From contig NZ_CP100351.1 in the NCBI RefSeq assembly GCF_024204645.1, forward strand, positions 2,046,001 to 2,110,000: a DNA stretch of 64,000 nt, read 5' to 3'. The DNA is from Desulfomicrobium sp. ZS1 (lineage in GTDB: Bacteria; Desulfobacterota; Desulfovibrionia; Desulfovibrionales; Desulfomicrobiaceae). The notes beneath the pieces were generated by a model. That model searched no databases, had not been told where the DNA came from, and saw only the letters and a list, made by a program, of their open reading frames with translations. Of the stretch, positions 1 through 9,050 are shown piece by piece; the stretch's first letter is position 1; the number at the start of each line of letters is the position of its first letter. A program made the translations under genes and the position numbers.

Positions 1-2
1 CC

Positions 3-2447
3 ATGCGCAACGCCATGTTCGTGATCAAAGACATCGTGGCCCTGCGCGACGAGATCCGCACCCAAGGCGATCTGGTCAAGCTCTCGGCCCTGGAAGAGTT
101 CGGGATCAAGTACGTCCAGGCCATCGAGTATTCCAAGAAATCACAAAAATTCGACGGCATCCCCATTTCGGTCCTCATCGTGCAACTCGACTCCATGGAT
201 GAAGAGGCCGTCTTCGATGCGGTGCGCCGCATCACCGGGATCTGCGAACGTTACGACAACGTGGACAGCTTTGTGGCCGCCGACGCCCAAGAGGCGGAGG
301 TGTTCTGGCACGACCGCCATCAGCTCTCGGCCATCTCCAAGCGCACCAGCGGATTCAAGCTCAACGAAGATATCGTCATTCCCCTTGAGGTCATCCCGGA
401 TTTCGCTGATTTTCTGGAGGAACAGAACCTCTATTACCTGGCCATAGCCTACCGCGATGCCCTGCATCAGGTGCAGCTTCTGCAGGGCATAGAGGTCGAT
501 GACGAATTCATCCGCATGGAGATGGACGTGGCCTCGTCCATCATCAAGGGCAAGACCACCAAGGAGGATCTGCCCGAACAGGAACTGGAACTGCAGACCT
601 CCTTCTTCTTTCAGCATCTGAAATCCAAATATTCCAAGCTGCATGAAGAACTGACCAAAATTTTCGACACCATGCAGAGTACCCGCGTGGTCATCGCCAA
701 CCACATGCATGCGGGTGACGGCAACTGCCACGTCAACCTGCCGGTCAACTCCAACGACCCGCGCATGCTGAGCCTGGCTGAAGAAGCGGTGGAAAAAATC
801 TTCCACAAAGTGCTCAAGCTGAAAGGCCAGGTCTCCGGAGAGCACGGCATCGGCATCACCAAGATCGGCTTTCTGGCCGAGGAGAAGATCGCGGCCCTGC
901 GTACCTACAAGAAAAAGGTCGACCCCAACAACATCTTCAACCCCGGCAAGCTGACCCAGCGCGACCTAGTCGTCGTACCCTACACCTTTTCCTTCAACCG
1001 GCTCATAAAAGACATCAACAAGACGGCGCTGCCCGGCAAGGAAAGCCTGATCAACCTGCTCTTAAACGTGCAGACCTGCACCCGCTGCGGCAAATGCAAA
1101 CAGGTCTGCCCCATGTATCTGCCCCAGAAGGGGCTGCTCTTCCACCCGCGCAACAAGAACATCACGTTAGGCGCGCTGGTGGAGGCCATCTACTACTCGC
1201 AGTTACAGAATGGCGAACCCGAAACCCGCCTTTTAGGCGAACTGCGCAAGATCCTGGAGCACTGCACGGCTTGCGGCAAATGCTACGCCATTTGCCCGGT
1301 CAAGATCCGGACCCAGGACGTGACTCTGCAGATGCGCGCCTATCTGGAAGAAAAAGGCGCGGGCGGACACCCGTTCAAAAACCGGATCCTGAACCTTCTG
1401 AGCCAGGATCCGCAGACCACCCTGCCAAAGATGGCCAAGATCGCGGGCATCGGCCAGGAGGTGGGCAACCACGCAGTAAACCTGCTGCCCGCCAAATGGC
1501 GCGAACACCTGGACAGCCCGCTCCTGCGCGGCAAGGGGCCGAGCACGCAGTTCAAGAACCTCAAAGAAAGCCTGAACCTGGACAAAGGCAACATCATCAC
1601 CAGCGAAAATATCGGCAGCAAACGCGCGGTGATCTATTTTCCGGGCTGCGGCGCGGGCCTCTTCTACCGCTCCATCGGCATGGCTTCAGTGCGACTGCTG
1701 CTGGACGCCGGGGTGAGCGTGATCCTGCCGCCGAACCATCTCTGCTGCGGCTATCCGCTCCTGGCCTCGGGCTGCAAGGACCAATTCGAGCGCATTGGCG
1801 CGGAAAACCAGAAAGTCATGGAAGGGCTGATCCGCCAGGCCGAAGCGGCGGGGTTCGTCATCAAGGCGGTACTGACCGCCTGCGGCACCTGCCGTGAAGG
1901 CATCAAGGGCTATCGCCTCAAATCTCTGGAAACGCGGCAGGTGGAATTTCAGGACGTGGTCCAATTCATCATTCAACAGGGCAAGGGCGGATTCGGACAG
2001 GGTCCGACGCAGCTGCTCTACCATGCGGCCTGTCACCACGAATGGACCGGCGTCGCGCCGCTCAAGGCCGGAGAAATCTACGCCTCGGAACTAGGCAAGA
2101 TGGTCGGCTCGGAAGTGGACATCTCGCCATTCTGCTGCGGCGAGTCGGGTCTGGGCGCGCTGACTTCGCCCAAGATCTACAACCGCCTGCGCATGCGCAA
2201 AAAGGAACAGCTCACCACTGATCTCGCCGGATACCCCGCCGAAAACCCGGTGATCGTCGGTTGTCCGTCCTGCAAGATCGGCATCAGCCGCTCGCTGCTG
2301 GACATGGGCGTCAGCCGCGACGTTCTGCACACTTTGGAATTTTTGGCCAGGCTCCGCCACGGCGAGACATGGCGCAAGGACTTCCACAAACAACTGGCCA
2401 AGGCGCCCGCCCAGAACGGGGTGCAAACACTGACCCGCATTCCATGA
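3..2447 (+). CDS. FAD/Fe-S 2-hydroxyacid (lactate/glycolate-type) dehydrogenase, 5' end outside window
   Basis: The 814 visible residues hold the C-terminal half of an FAD-linked 2-hydroxyacid dehydrogenase (GDGNCH at about 238-243, SGEHGIG at about 278-284). Two ferredoxin-type motifs follow, CTRCGKCKQVCP near 359 and CTACGKCYAICP near 421, then a cysteine-rich CCG region with PGCGAG, CCGYPLL and CCGESGLG. This order is known from single-chain lactate or glycolate dehydrogenases, which oxidise a hydroxyacid with FAD and pass electrons through Fe-S clusters to the membrane. The N-terminal FAD-binding domain with its PGGGT-type loop is absent, so the gene very likely starts before the window and the ATG at 3 is internal. 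Its stop overlaps the ruvX start by 4 nt (ATGA), which implies translational coupling. The exact substrate is inferred from the family only. Confidence 0.85.
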   Translation: MRNAMFVIKDIVALRDEIRTQGDLVKLSALEEFGIKYVQAIEYSKKSQKFDGIPISVLIVQLDSMDEEAVFDAVRRITGICERYDNVDSFVAADAQEAEVFWHDRHQLSAISKRTSGFKLNEDIVIPLEVIPDFADFLEEQNLYYLAIAYRDALHQVQLLQGIEVDDEFIRMEMDVASSIIKGKTTKEDLPEQELELQTSFFFQHLKSKYSKLHEELTKIFDTMQSTRVVIANHMHAGDGNCHVNLPVNSNDPRMLSLAEEAVEKIFHKVLKLKGQVSGEHGIGITKIGFLAEEKIAALRTYKKKVDPNNIFNPGKLTQRDLVVVPYTFSFNRLIKDINKTALPGKESLINLLLNVQTCTRCGKCKQVCPMYLPQKGLLFHPRNKNITLGALVEAIYYSQLQNGEPETRLLGELRKILEHCTACGKCYAICPVKIRTQDVTLQMRAYLEEKGAGGHPFKNRILNLLSQDPQTTLPKMAKIAGIGQEVGNHAVNLLPAKWREHLDSPLLRGKGPSTQFKNLKESLNLDKGNIITSENIGSKRAVIYFPGCGAGLFYRSIGMASVRLLLDAGVSVILPPNHLCCGYPLLASGCKDQFERIGAENQKVMEGLIRQAEAAGFVIKAVLTACGTCREGIKGYRLKSLETRQVEFQDVVQFIIQQGKGGFGQGPTQLLYHAACHHEWTGVAPLKAGEIYASELGKMVGSEVDISPFCCGESGLGALTSPKIYNRLRMRKKEQLTTDLAGYPAENPVIVGCPSCKIGISRSLLDMGVSRDVLHTLEFLARLRHGETWRKDFHKQLAKAPAQNGVQTLTRIP

Positions 2448-2845
2448 AACTACTGGGCATAGACTACGGACAAAAACGGATCGGACTGGCCATGGCCCAA
2501 AACGCCATGGCCTTCCCCTTCAAGACTCTGGAAAAGAGCACCCGTGACAAACTTTTCGCCGATCTTCTGGCCGTCATTGAGAGCGAAGGCGTGGAAGCCA
2601 TCGTCCTTGGCCTGCCCCTGGACATGAACGGCGAGGAAACCCTGACCACCCGGCAGGTGCTCAACTTTCGGGACAGCTTGGCCCGGCGCACCACGCTTCC
2701 CATCCACATGGTCAACGAGGCCCTGACCTCCTTCGACGCCAGGGAGCGCCTGCGCGAGGCGGGAGTTCCACAGCGCAGACACAAGGAAATGCTGGACCAG
2801 ATGGCCGCGGTCTGCATTCTGGAAACCTATCTGGGTAATTCATGA
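2444..2845 (+). CDS. ruvX: Holliday junction resolvase-like protein RuvX/YqgF
   Basis: A 133-residue protein of normal length for the YqgF/RuvX family, an RNase H-fold nuclease implicated in Holliday-junction resolution and in 5' processing of pre-16S rRNA. The N-terminal GIDYGQKRIGLA motif supplies the first catalytic Asp. VLGLPLDMNG (about 54) is the family's conserved second strand, NEALTSFDA (about 89) supplies the Glu, and DQMAAVCIL near the C-terminus supplies the last Asp. The ATG at 2444 is chosen because it overlaps the upstream stop as ATGA and the protein begins directly with the conserved strand. Its own stop overlaps mltG in the same way, so three genes form a coupled operon. Confidence 0.93.
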   Translation: MKLLGIDYGQKRIGLAMAQNAMAFPFKTLEKSTRDKLFADLLAVIESEGVEAIVLGLPLDMNGEETLTTRQVLNFRDSLARRTTLPIHMVNEALTSFDARERLREAGVPQRRHKEMLDQMAAVCILETYLGNS

Positions 2846-3882
2846 AACTCTGGTTGAAGCTTTTTCTGGCAGGACTTGCGCTCATGACGCTGGCAGCCGC
2901 AGGCACGCTGCTTGCGGCCCGGTACTTCATCGAGACCCCCATGGACCACGCTTCAAACAGCACAGTGGTCTTCACGATCGAACAGGGCGAAAACCTGTTC
3001 ACCGTTTCCCCGCGGCTGGAAAAACAGGGACTGGTCCGCTGGGGCGAAGCGTTTCGGACCTACGGCCGCTTCCGCAAGGCCACCCTGCAGGCCGGAGAGT
3101 TCGAGCTCTCCGCGAGCATGTCGCCACGGCAGATACTTGAAGTCCTTACTTCGGGCAGGCCCATTTTGTATCGCCTGCACTTCCCCGAAGGGCTGACCAT
3201 GCGCGAAGTGGCCCAGGCCGTGAACGCCACCGGCCTGACTACGGCCAAAAAATTTCTCGCCGCCTGCAACGACCGCGACTTTCTGAAGTCCCAAGGCATA
3301 AACGCCACCAACGCCGAAGGATACCTTTTCCCGGAAACCTATTTTTTTCCGCGCATCCCGGGCCAGGATCCCTATCCCATCCTCAAAACCCTTCTGGACC
3401 ATTTCAGAGCCACGGTGGCGGGACTTCCTCAGTTCAAGGACCCTGATGAACTGTACCGCATGGTCATCCTGGCCTCGCTGGTGGAAAAAGAGACGGCCGT
3501 CCCGTCTGAGCGCAGCACCGTGGCCGGAGTGTATGCCAACCGGCTGCGGGTCGGCATGCTGCTGCAATGCGACCCGACCATCATCTACGGCCTGGGCGAA
3601 ACCTTCGACGGCAATTTGCGCCGCTCGCACCTGCAGGACCCCAAAAATCCCTACAACACCTATGTCCATCCCGGCCTCCCTCCCGGCCCCATCTGCTCGC
3701 CCGGGGCGGCAGCGCTCCAGGCCGCTTCCAGCCCGGAGCAGCACGACCTGTTCTATTTCGTGGCCAGACAGGACGGGTCCCACCACTTCAGCCGCTCCCT
3801 GCGCGAACACACCAATGCGGTCATCAAGTATCAGCGAGGCGGACGACCGTTTCCCTCCTCGCGAACGTCGACGCCTGATTGA
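2842..3882 (+). CDS. mltG: Endolytic murein transglycosylase MltG
   Basis: A 346-residue inner-membrane protein with one N-terminal membrane segment (about residues 7-27) and a periplasmic YceG domain. It cleaves nascent glycan strands and so helps end peptidoglycan chain growth. Family marks are YLFPETYFFP (about 161), the catalytic-Glu segment SLVEKET (about 212-218), YANRLRVGM followed by LQCDPTIIYG, and the PYNTY..GLPPGPI segment near 270-284. Length fits the family. The start overlaps the ruvX stop as ATGA. The last 15 or so residues are Arg/Ser/Pro-rich and look like an unconserved tail. Confidence 0.95.
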   Translation: MKLWLKLFLAGLALMTLAAAGTLLAARYFIETPMDHASNSTVVFTIEQGENLFTVSPRLEKQGLVRWGEAFRTYGRFRKATLQAGEFELSASMSPRQILEVLTSGRPILYRLHFPEGLTMREVAQAVNATGLTTAKKFLAACNDRDFLKSQGINATNAEGYLFPETYFFPRIPGQDPYPILKTLLDHFRATVAGLPQFKDPDELYRMVILASLVEKETAVPSERSTVAGVYANRLRVGMLLQCDPTIIYGLGETFDGNLRRSHLQDPKNPYNTYVHPGLPPGPICSPGAAALQAASSPEQHDLFYFVARQDGSHHFSRSLREHTNAVIKYQRGGRPFPSSRTSTPD

Positions 3883-3893
3883 ATTGGGCTGAT

Positions 3894-3911
3894 TTCGGGC
3901 AATGGCCCGAA
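3894..3911 (+). terminator. Weak hairpin after mltG
   Basis: TTCGGGC and GCCCGAA form a perfect 7-bp stem around the loop AATG, 12 nt after the mltG stop. The following bases (GTCCGTCTTTCTTTG) are only loosely T-rich, so it is a weak candidate terminator for the dehydrogenase-ruvX-mltG operon. Confidence 0.4.
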
Positions 3912-4246
3912 GTCCGTCTTTCTTTGCGGACAGGGCAAATGACGCGGTCCCCCCCTTATCCGTCTGTAGAAAAAGACCGCACGGCAAGAACTGTCTTGAA
4001 TCTCCCCCTTGGCAGGAGGGGAATTGGAGCGGATTCAGTCGGATCTTGACGCTTAGCGCGATCGCGACTTTCGATAAACTGCGGGTGATCTCATTCCCGG
4101 TCGCCAGTTGCTTGAAGTTATCCATCATGGCGTGTAAAATTTGCTGAACTTGATGCGCATAACTCTTGGCGCACACAACTCCTTTCTCCAAGGGAAAGCC
4201 ACCTCTTCGCAGCGGCCTCTGAACAGGTCGGTCCGCTCCCTGCACT
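3912..4246 (+). other. Gene-free stretch ahead of an orphan terminator
   Basis: I see no convincing gene here. The stretch holds an imperfect inverted repeat at about 4003-4022 (TCCCC/GGGGA arms). It runs into the strong terminator at 4247-4273, which has no plus-strand gene of its own. An open frame on the minus strand exists but has no start context or recognisable domain. The stretch could carry a small RNA or be decayed sequence. Confidence 0.35.
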
Positions 4247-4273
4247 CCCTGCCGCTCACGGCAGGGATTTTTT
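4247..4273 (+). terminator. Rho-independent terminator
   Basis: A perfect 8-bp stem CCCTGCCG/CGGCAGGG with loop CTCA is followed by A and six T. It is a textbook intrinsic terminator on the plus strand. It lies 365 nt downstream of mltG and upstream of the importer promoter, so it ends either long mltG read-through or an unannotated transcript. Confidence 0.8.
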
Positions 4274-4319
4274 ATCCCAACCGCGAAAGATAATCGATTT
4301 TCAAATTTTAAATTTCCGC

Positions 4320-4348
4320 TTCAGTTATCCAGCGTATTCGTCTATACT
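4320..4348 (+). promoter_or_regulatory. Candidate sigma-70-type promoter of the peptide importer operon
   Basis: TATACT at 4343-4348 matches five of six positions of the -10 consensus. TTCAGT at 4320-4325, 17 nt upstream, is a poor -35 (three of six). The predicted leader of about 135 nt contains a 7-bp hairpin (GCCGGGA/TCCCGGC, 4436-4452) shortly before the ribosome binding site, which may influence translation. Confidence 0.4.
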
Positions 4349-4490
4349 TATCGCCTCTTAAACGTTTTCGACCAAGTGAAATCAGGGTGTTTCTCCAGAC
4401 GCCTATCAACCGAATCCCACTCACGTAAAAACCCCGCCGGGATGTTCCCGGCAGGACGCCATATCGATTCATCATTCAAGGAGGTTGTTT

Positions 4491-6035
4491 GTGAAAAAAC
4501 TGCTCTTTTTCGCGCTGGCATTCGTCTTTCTGGCCACGGCTGCCCAGGGCAAAACCCTGAAGATGGCCCTCGACGCCGATCCGGAGTCCATGGACCCGCA
4601 TGTCCAGCTCTCCGGCGGCATGCTGCAGTACACCCACCTGTGCTTTGATCCGCTGATCCGCTGGACCAAGGACATGAAGTTCGAACCCCGTCTGGCCACC
4701 AAGTGGGAGCGCATCGATGACCTGACCGTGCGTTTTCATCTACGCGAAGGCGTCAAGTTCCACTCCGGCAACCCCTTCACCGCCGCCGACGTGGTCTGGA
4801 CCATCGACCGCCTGAAGAAAAGCGAAGACTTCAAGGGTCTCTTCACTTCCTTCGCAACCCCCAAGATCATCGACGACTACACCGTCGACATCATTACCAC
4901 CGAGCCCTATCCGCTGGTGGAAAACATGGCCACCTACATCTTCCCCCTTGATTCCAAGTTCTACACCGGCACCGACGAAAAGGGCCTGCCCAAGGACGCC
5001 ATCGTCAAGACCGAATATTCCTTTGCCAACCAGAACGAGTCCGGCACCGGACCCTTCTATGTCGAGTCCCGCGAACAGGGCGTGAAGATGGTCTACAAGC
5101 GCTTCGCCGACTACTGGGACAAGGACAGCAAGGGCAACGTGAGCGAAATCATCCTCACCCCCATCAAGGAAAACGCGACCCGCACGGCGGCCCTCTTGTC
5201 CGGCGGCGTTGACTTCATCGCCCCGGTTCCCCCTCAGGATTTCGAACGTCTGGGCAGCAACAAGGACGTCAACCTGGTCTCCATGGCCGGCAGCCGCGTC
5301 ATCACCTTCCAGCTCAACCAGAAGAGAAAACCTGAATTCGCGAACCTCAAAGTCCGTCAGGCCGTCATCGCGGCCATCGACAACGCCGGCATCGTGGCCA
5401 AGCTGATGAAAGGCACCGCCACCGCAGCCCAGCAGCAGGGTCCGGAAGGCTTTGACGGCTACGTGGAAGGCCTGGCCCCCCGCTTCGACCTGGCCAAGGC
5501 CAAGCAGCTCATGAAGGAAGCCGGTTTCGAGAAGGGCTTCGAAGCGACCATGATCGCCCCCAACAACCGCTATGTGAACGACGAGAAGATCGCCGAGGCC
5601 GTGGTCTCCATGCTCTCCAAGATCGGCATCAAGGTCAGCCTCAAGACCATGCCCAAGGCCCAGTACTGGGATGAATTCGACGCCCAGGTGGCCGACATCC
5701 AGATGATCGGCTGGCACTCCGACACCGAGGACTCCGCCAACTACTCCGAATACCTGCTCATGTGCCCCAACAAGGAAACCGGCAAGGGCCAGTACAACAG
5801 CGGCAACTACTGCAACCCCAAGCTTGACGAACTGGTCAACAAGGCCAACGTCGAGAACGACCGCGCCAAGCGCAAGGCCCTGCTCCAGGAAGTGGAGAAG
5901 ATCGCCTACGACGACGCCGCCTACGTGCCCCTGCACTGGCAGAATCTGTCCTGGGCGGCCAAGAAGGGCATCGACATCGAGCCCATCGTCAACATCATGG
6001 ACTTCCCGTACCTGGGCGACCTGGTCGTGGAATAA
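4491..6035 (+). CDS. Peptide-type ABC transporter substrate-binding protein
   Basis: A 514-residue periplasmic solute-binding protein of the extracellular family 5 (DppA/OppA type). It begins with KK and a hydrophobic signal segment cut near AAQG/KT (about residue 20), then LKMALDADPESMDPH and FHLREGVKFHSG, both typical of the family. The GTG at 4491 is preferred over an in-frame TTG at 4485 because AGGAGG at 4479-4484 abuts the TTG but lies 6 nt before the GTG. It is first in an operon with two permeases and two ATPases. The ligand (di- or oligopeptide, or another small solute such as nickel chelate) cannot be read from sequence. Confidence 0.93.
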   Translation: MKKLLFFALAFVFLATAAQGKTLKMALDADPESMDPHVQLSGGMLQYTHLCFDPLIRWTKDMKFEPRLATKWERIDDLTVRFHLREGVKFHSGNPFTAADVVWTIDRLKKSEDFKGLFTSFATPKIIDDYTVDIITTEPYPLVENMATYIFPLDSKFYTGTDEKGLPKDAIVKTEYSFANQNESGTGPFYVESREQGVKMVYKRFADYWDKDSKGNVSEIILTPIKENATRTAALLSGGVDFIAPVPPQDFERLGSNKDVNLVSMAGSRVITFQLNQKRKPEFANLKVRQAVIAAIDNAGIVAKLMKGTATAAQQQGPEGFDGYVEGLAPRFDLAKAKQLMKEAGFEKGFEATMIAPNNRYVNDEKIAEAVVSMLSKIGIKVSLKTMPKAQYWDEFDAQVADIQMIGWHSDTEDSANYSEYLLMCPNKETGKGQYNSGNYCNPKLDELVNKANVENDRAKRKALLQEVEKIAYDDAAYVPLHWQNLSWAAKKGIDIEPIVNIMDFPYLGDLVVE

Positions 6036-6177
6036 CCCCCGTTGACGACTTGATCCATTTGCCAAGACTGTGTACGCGGGGCAGGCTTTTCACGAGGCCT
6101 GCCCTTTTTCGAACAAACACCCCCCGTCCGCGCGGCCGCAAGCGCGCCTGACCGCCAGGACGGCAACGGATTCACAC

Positions 6178-7152
6178 ATGTTTGCATTCACTGTCCGTCG
6201 TATTATCCAAGCCATCATCGTCATGCTCATCATCAGCTTCATCGGCTTCGCCCTCAAGCAGAACGTGGGCGATCCGGTGCGTGAACTGACCGGCATTTCG
6301 GTTTCAGCCGCCGAACGCGACGCCATCCGCGAAAAACTGGGCCTCAACGACCCCTTTCTCATCCAGTACGGACGCTTTTTGAAAGGCGCCGTGCAAGGCA
6401 ACATCGGCCAGTCCTTCTTCTACAAAAAGCCGGCCATGGAAGTCATTTTGAACAAGGCTCCGGCAACCATCGAACTGGTCATGTGCTGCACGGTCCTCAT
6501 TGTCGTCCTGTCCATCCCCATGGGCATCTACAGCGCCATCTACCCCAGGCGGCTGCTCTCGCGCCTGATCATGGGCCTGAGCACCATCGGCGTGTCCGTA
6601 CCCATTTTTCTCATCGCCATCCTGCTGATCTATGTCTTCGCCATCGAACTGAACTGGCTCCCGTCGTACGGACGTGGAGAAACGGTCAACGTCTGGGGCT
6701 GGGAATCGGGGCTTTTGACTCTGGACGGCCTGCGCCACCTCATCCTGCCGACCACGGCCCTGACCGCGCTCATGCTGCCGCTCTTCGTGCGCCTCATCCG
6801 CTCGGAAATGATGGAGGTGCTGCAGACCGAATACGTCAAATTCGCCTGGGCCAAGGGCCTGCCGAGAATGCGCATCTGGTTCGTACATGCCTTCAAAAAC
6901 ACGCTTCTACCGGTCATCACCGTAGGCGGCGTACAGATCGGCACCATGATCGCCTTCACCATCCTGACCGAGACCGTGTTCCAGTGGGGGGGACTTGGCT
7001 TTCTGTTCCTGGAGGCAGTCGAACGGGCGGACACGTCCCTTTTGGTGGCCTATCTCATTTTTGTCGGCATCATCTTCGTGGTGGTGAACACCGTCGTTGA
7101 CATCATTTACGGCCTGGTCAATCCCATGGTCCGCATCACAGGAAGGAAATAA
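6178..7152 (+). CDS. Peptide-type ABC transporter permease (DppB-like)
   Basis: A 324-residue inner-membrane permease with about six membrane segments. It starts FTVRRIIQAIIVMLIISF, the usual DppB-type first helix. The large exchanged loop carries the EAA-type coupling helix (EYVKFAWAKGLPRMRIW, about residues 220-236) that contacts the ATPases. The ATG at 6178 is taken because the protein then begins exactly as the family does; its ribosome site is weak. It lies 142 nt after the binding-protein gene, and that gap has no strong terminator. The stop overlaps the next gene by 1 nt. Confidence 0.93.
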   Translation: MFAFTVRRIIQAIIVMLIISFIGFALKQNVGDPVRELTGISVSAAERDAIREKLGLNDPFLIQYGRFLKGAVQGNIGQSFFYKKPAMEVILNKAPATIELVMCCTVLIVVLSIPMGIYSAIYPRRLLSRLIMGLSTIGVSVPIFLIAILLIYVFAIELNWLPSYGRGETVNVWGWESGLLTLDGLRHLILPTTALTALMLPLFVRLIRSEMMEVLQTEYVKFAWAKGLPRMRIWFVHAFKNTLLPVITVGGVQIGTMIAFTILTETVFQWGGLGFLFLEAVERADTSLLVAYLIFVGIIFVVVNTVVDIIYGLVNPMVRITGRK

Positions 7153-8069
7153 TGAGACTTTGGAAGCAATTCCGTGGCTCGTACTTTTTGTACAGTTTTC
7201 TGCATGACCCCGTGGCCATGGGCAGTTTCGTCATACTGGCCCTGTTGACCCTGGCCGCCTTCGGCGCGCCGGTCATCGCTCCGCACGACCCCTACGACAC
7301 CACGACCATCAACATCATGGATTCGGAAATTCCGCCGGTGTGGATGGAGAACGGCGACCAGAACTTCACCCTCGGCACCGACGCCCAGGGCCGGGACATG
7401 CTCAGCACCATGCTCTACGGCATGCGCATCTCGCTGATCATCGGCGTCGGCGCGACCTTCCTGCAGGCCGTCATCGGCATCGTGCTCGGACTCATCGCCG
7501 GATACAAGGGGGGCAGGGTCGATAACTTCCTGATGCGCATGGCCGACGTGCAGCTCAGTTTCTCGACCCTCATGGTGGCCATCTTTCTCTCGGCCATTTT
7601 TCAGGCCATTTTCGGGGTGGCCGCCTTCGAGAGCATGGCCGTGCCGTTTCTGGTGCTGGTCATCGGCATCGCCGAATGGCCGCAGTACGCCCGCACCGTG
7701 CGCGCCTCGGTCCTGGCCGAGAAGAAGAAGGAATATGTCGAAGCAGCCCGCGTCATGGGCCTGCCCGCGAACCGCATCATGTGGCGGCACATCCTTCCCA
7801 ACACCATGTCGCCCATCCTGGTCCTGTCCACCGTGCAGGTGGCCCATGCTATCATGAGCGAGGCGGCCCTGTCCTTCCTGGGACTGGGCATGCCCATCAC
7901 CAAACCGTCATTGGGATCGCTCATCAACTCGGGCTTCGACTACATTTTCAGCGGCTCGTGGTGGATCACCATGTTCCCCGGATTTCTGCTCGTGCTCCTC
8001 ATTCTGGTCATCAACCTGCTCGGCGACTGGGTGCAGGACGTTCTCAACCCCAAACTGTACAAAGGATGA
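7152..8069 (+). CDS. Peptide-type ABC transporter permease (DppC-like)
   Basis: A 305-residue second permease subunit with the N-terminal short cytoplasmic segment, first helix, and a periplasmic loop ending in FTLGTDAQGRDMLS, which is the hallmark of DppC/OppC. The coupling helix is KKKEYVEAARVMGLPANRIM (about 194-213). GLGMPITKPSLGSLI near residue 240 is also diagnostic. Its ATG shares one base with the TAA of the DppB-like gene, and an AGGAAGGAAA stretch supplies the ribosome site. It forms the channel heterodimer with the preceding product. Confidence 0.94.
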   Translation: MRLWKQFRGSYFLYSFLHDPVAMGSFVILALLTLAAFGAPVIAPHDPYDTTTINIMDSEIPPVWMENGDQNFTLGTDAQGRDMLSTMLYGMRISLIIGVGATFLQAVIGIVLGLIAGYKGGRVDNFLMRMADVQLSFSTLMVAIFLSAIFQAIFGVAAFESMAVPFLVLVIGIAEWPQYARTVRASVLAEKKKEYVEAARVMGLPANRIMWRHILPNTMSPILVLSTVQVAHAIMSEAALSFLGLGMPITKPSLGSLINSGFDYIFSGSWWITMFPGFLLVLLILVINLLGDWVQDVLNPKLYKG

Positions 8070-8072
8070 CCA

Positions 8073-9047
8073 ATGACCCATCTTCTTGAAGTGCAGGATC
8101 TGGTGGTCAAATTCGGGCTGCGTTCCGGAGACCTCACGGCCCTGAACGGCATCAATTTCACCCTGAATCCCGGCGAGCGCATGGGGCTGGTGGGCGAATC
8201 GGGCGCAGGCAAATCCGTGGCCGGGTTTTCCATCATCAACCTGATCAGCAAGCCCGGATTCATCGCCTCCGGCCGCGTCCTCTTCGAAGGCGAGGAGATC
8301 AGCGCCTATCCCCTGGAGCAGATGCGCGGCATTCGCGGCAACCGCATCAGCATGATCTTCCAGGACCCGATGATGACCCTGAACCCCGTGCTGACCATCG
8401 GCACGCAGATGGTCGAGACCATCCAAGCCCACAACCAGGTCAGCGCCGCCCATGCCCGCGAGATCGCGCTGGAAAAGCTGCAAAAGGTCTATATTTCCTC
8501 TCCGGGCAAACGCCTGGGGCAGTATCCGCACGAACTCTCCGGCGGCATGCGCCAGCGCGTGGTCATCGCCATTTCGCTTCTGACCAACCCGAGCCTGATT
8601 ATCGCCGACGAGCCGACCACGGCCCTTGATGTGACCATTCAAGCCGAGGTCATGGCCCTCTTGCTTGAACTGTGCAAGCACGAACACATGGGCCTCATTC
8701 TCATCACCCATGATCTGGGCGTGGTCTCGCAGGTCACGGAAAAGATCGCGGTCATGTATGCCGGACGCATCGTCGAGCAAGGGCCGACGGCCGGCATCGT
8801 CACGAATCCCAGGCATCCCTACACCAAGGGACTGATCCAGGCCCTGCCCCAGGGCGGAAGCGGACGCGGACGGCTGCACCAGATTCCGGGCATGATGCCC
8901 AATCTGACCAGCATTCCTCCGGGATGCGCCTTTCACCCGCGCTGCGAACATGCCATGGACATCTGCCGACGCGAAACACCCAAGCTTTTCGGCGACGCGG
9001 AAAATTCGGGCCTGGTGGCCTGTCATCTTTACTCGCAATCCAGGTAG
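8073..9047 (+). CDS. Peptide-type ABC transporter ATP-binding protein (DppD-like)
   Basis: A 324-residue ABC ATPase. Walker A is GESGAGKS (about 46-53), the Q-loop is [10 protein letters not shown], the signature is LSGGMRQR, and Walker B is [12 protein letters not shown], followed by the ITHDLGVV switch His. The C-terminal oligopeptide-transporter extension with [12 protein letters not shown] carries the cysteines typical of DppD/OppD proteins, some of which bind a 4Fe-4S cluster. It starts 3 nt after the DppC-like stop. It powers import as a heterodimer with the next gene's product. Confidence 0.94.
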   Translation: MTHLLEVQDLVVKFGLRSGDLTALNGINFTLNPGERMGLVGESGAGKSVAGFSIINLISKPGFIASGRVLFEGEEISAYPLEQMRGIRGNRISMIFQDPMMTLNPVLTIGTQMVETIQAHNQVSAAHAREIALEKLQKVYISSPGKRLGQYPHELSGGMRQRVVIAISLLTNPSLIIADEPTTALDVTIQAEVMALLLELCKHEHMGLILITHDLGVVSQVTEKIAVMYAGRIVEQGPTAGIVTNPRHPYTKGLIQALPQGGSGRGRLHQIPGMMPNLTSIPPGCAFHPRCEHAMDICRRETPKLFGDAENSGLVACHLYSQSR

Positions 9048-9050
9048 ACC

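Noticed and set aside
2953-4245. Long minus-strand open frame opposite mltG
   Set aside because: It lies antisense to a clear mltG, has no recognisable domain or ribosome site, and is explained by GC-rich codon bias. The same holds for the long antisense frames at 4740-6065 and 35288-37501.
4205-4273. Resemblance of the stretch before the orphan terminator to bacterial SRP RNA
   Set aside because: It has a CAGGTCGGTCCG-like segment but lacks the conserved GGAAG tetraloop and the matching stem.
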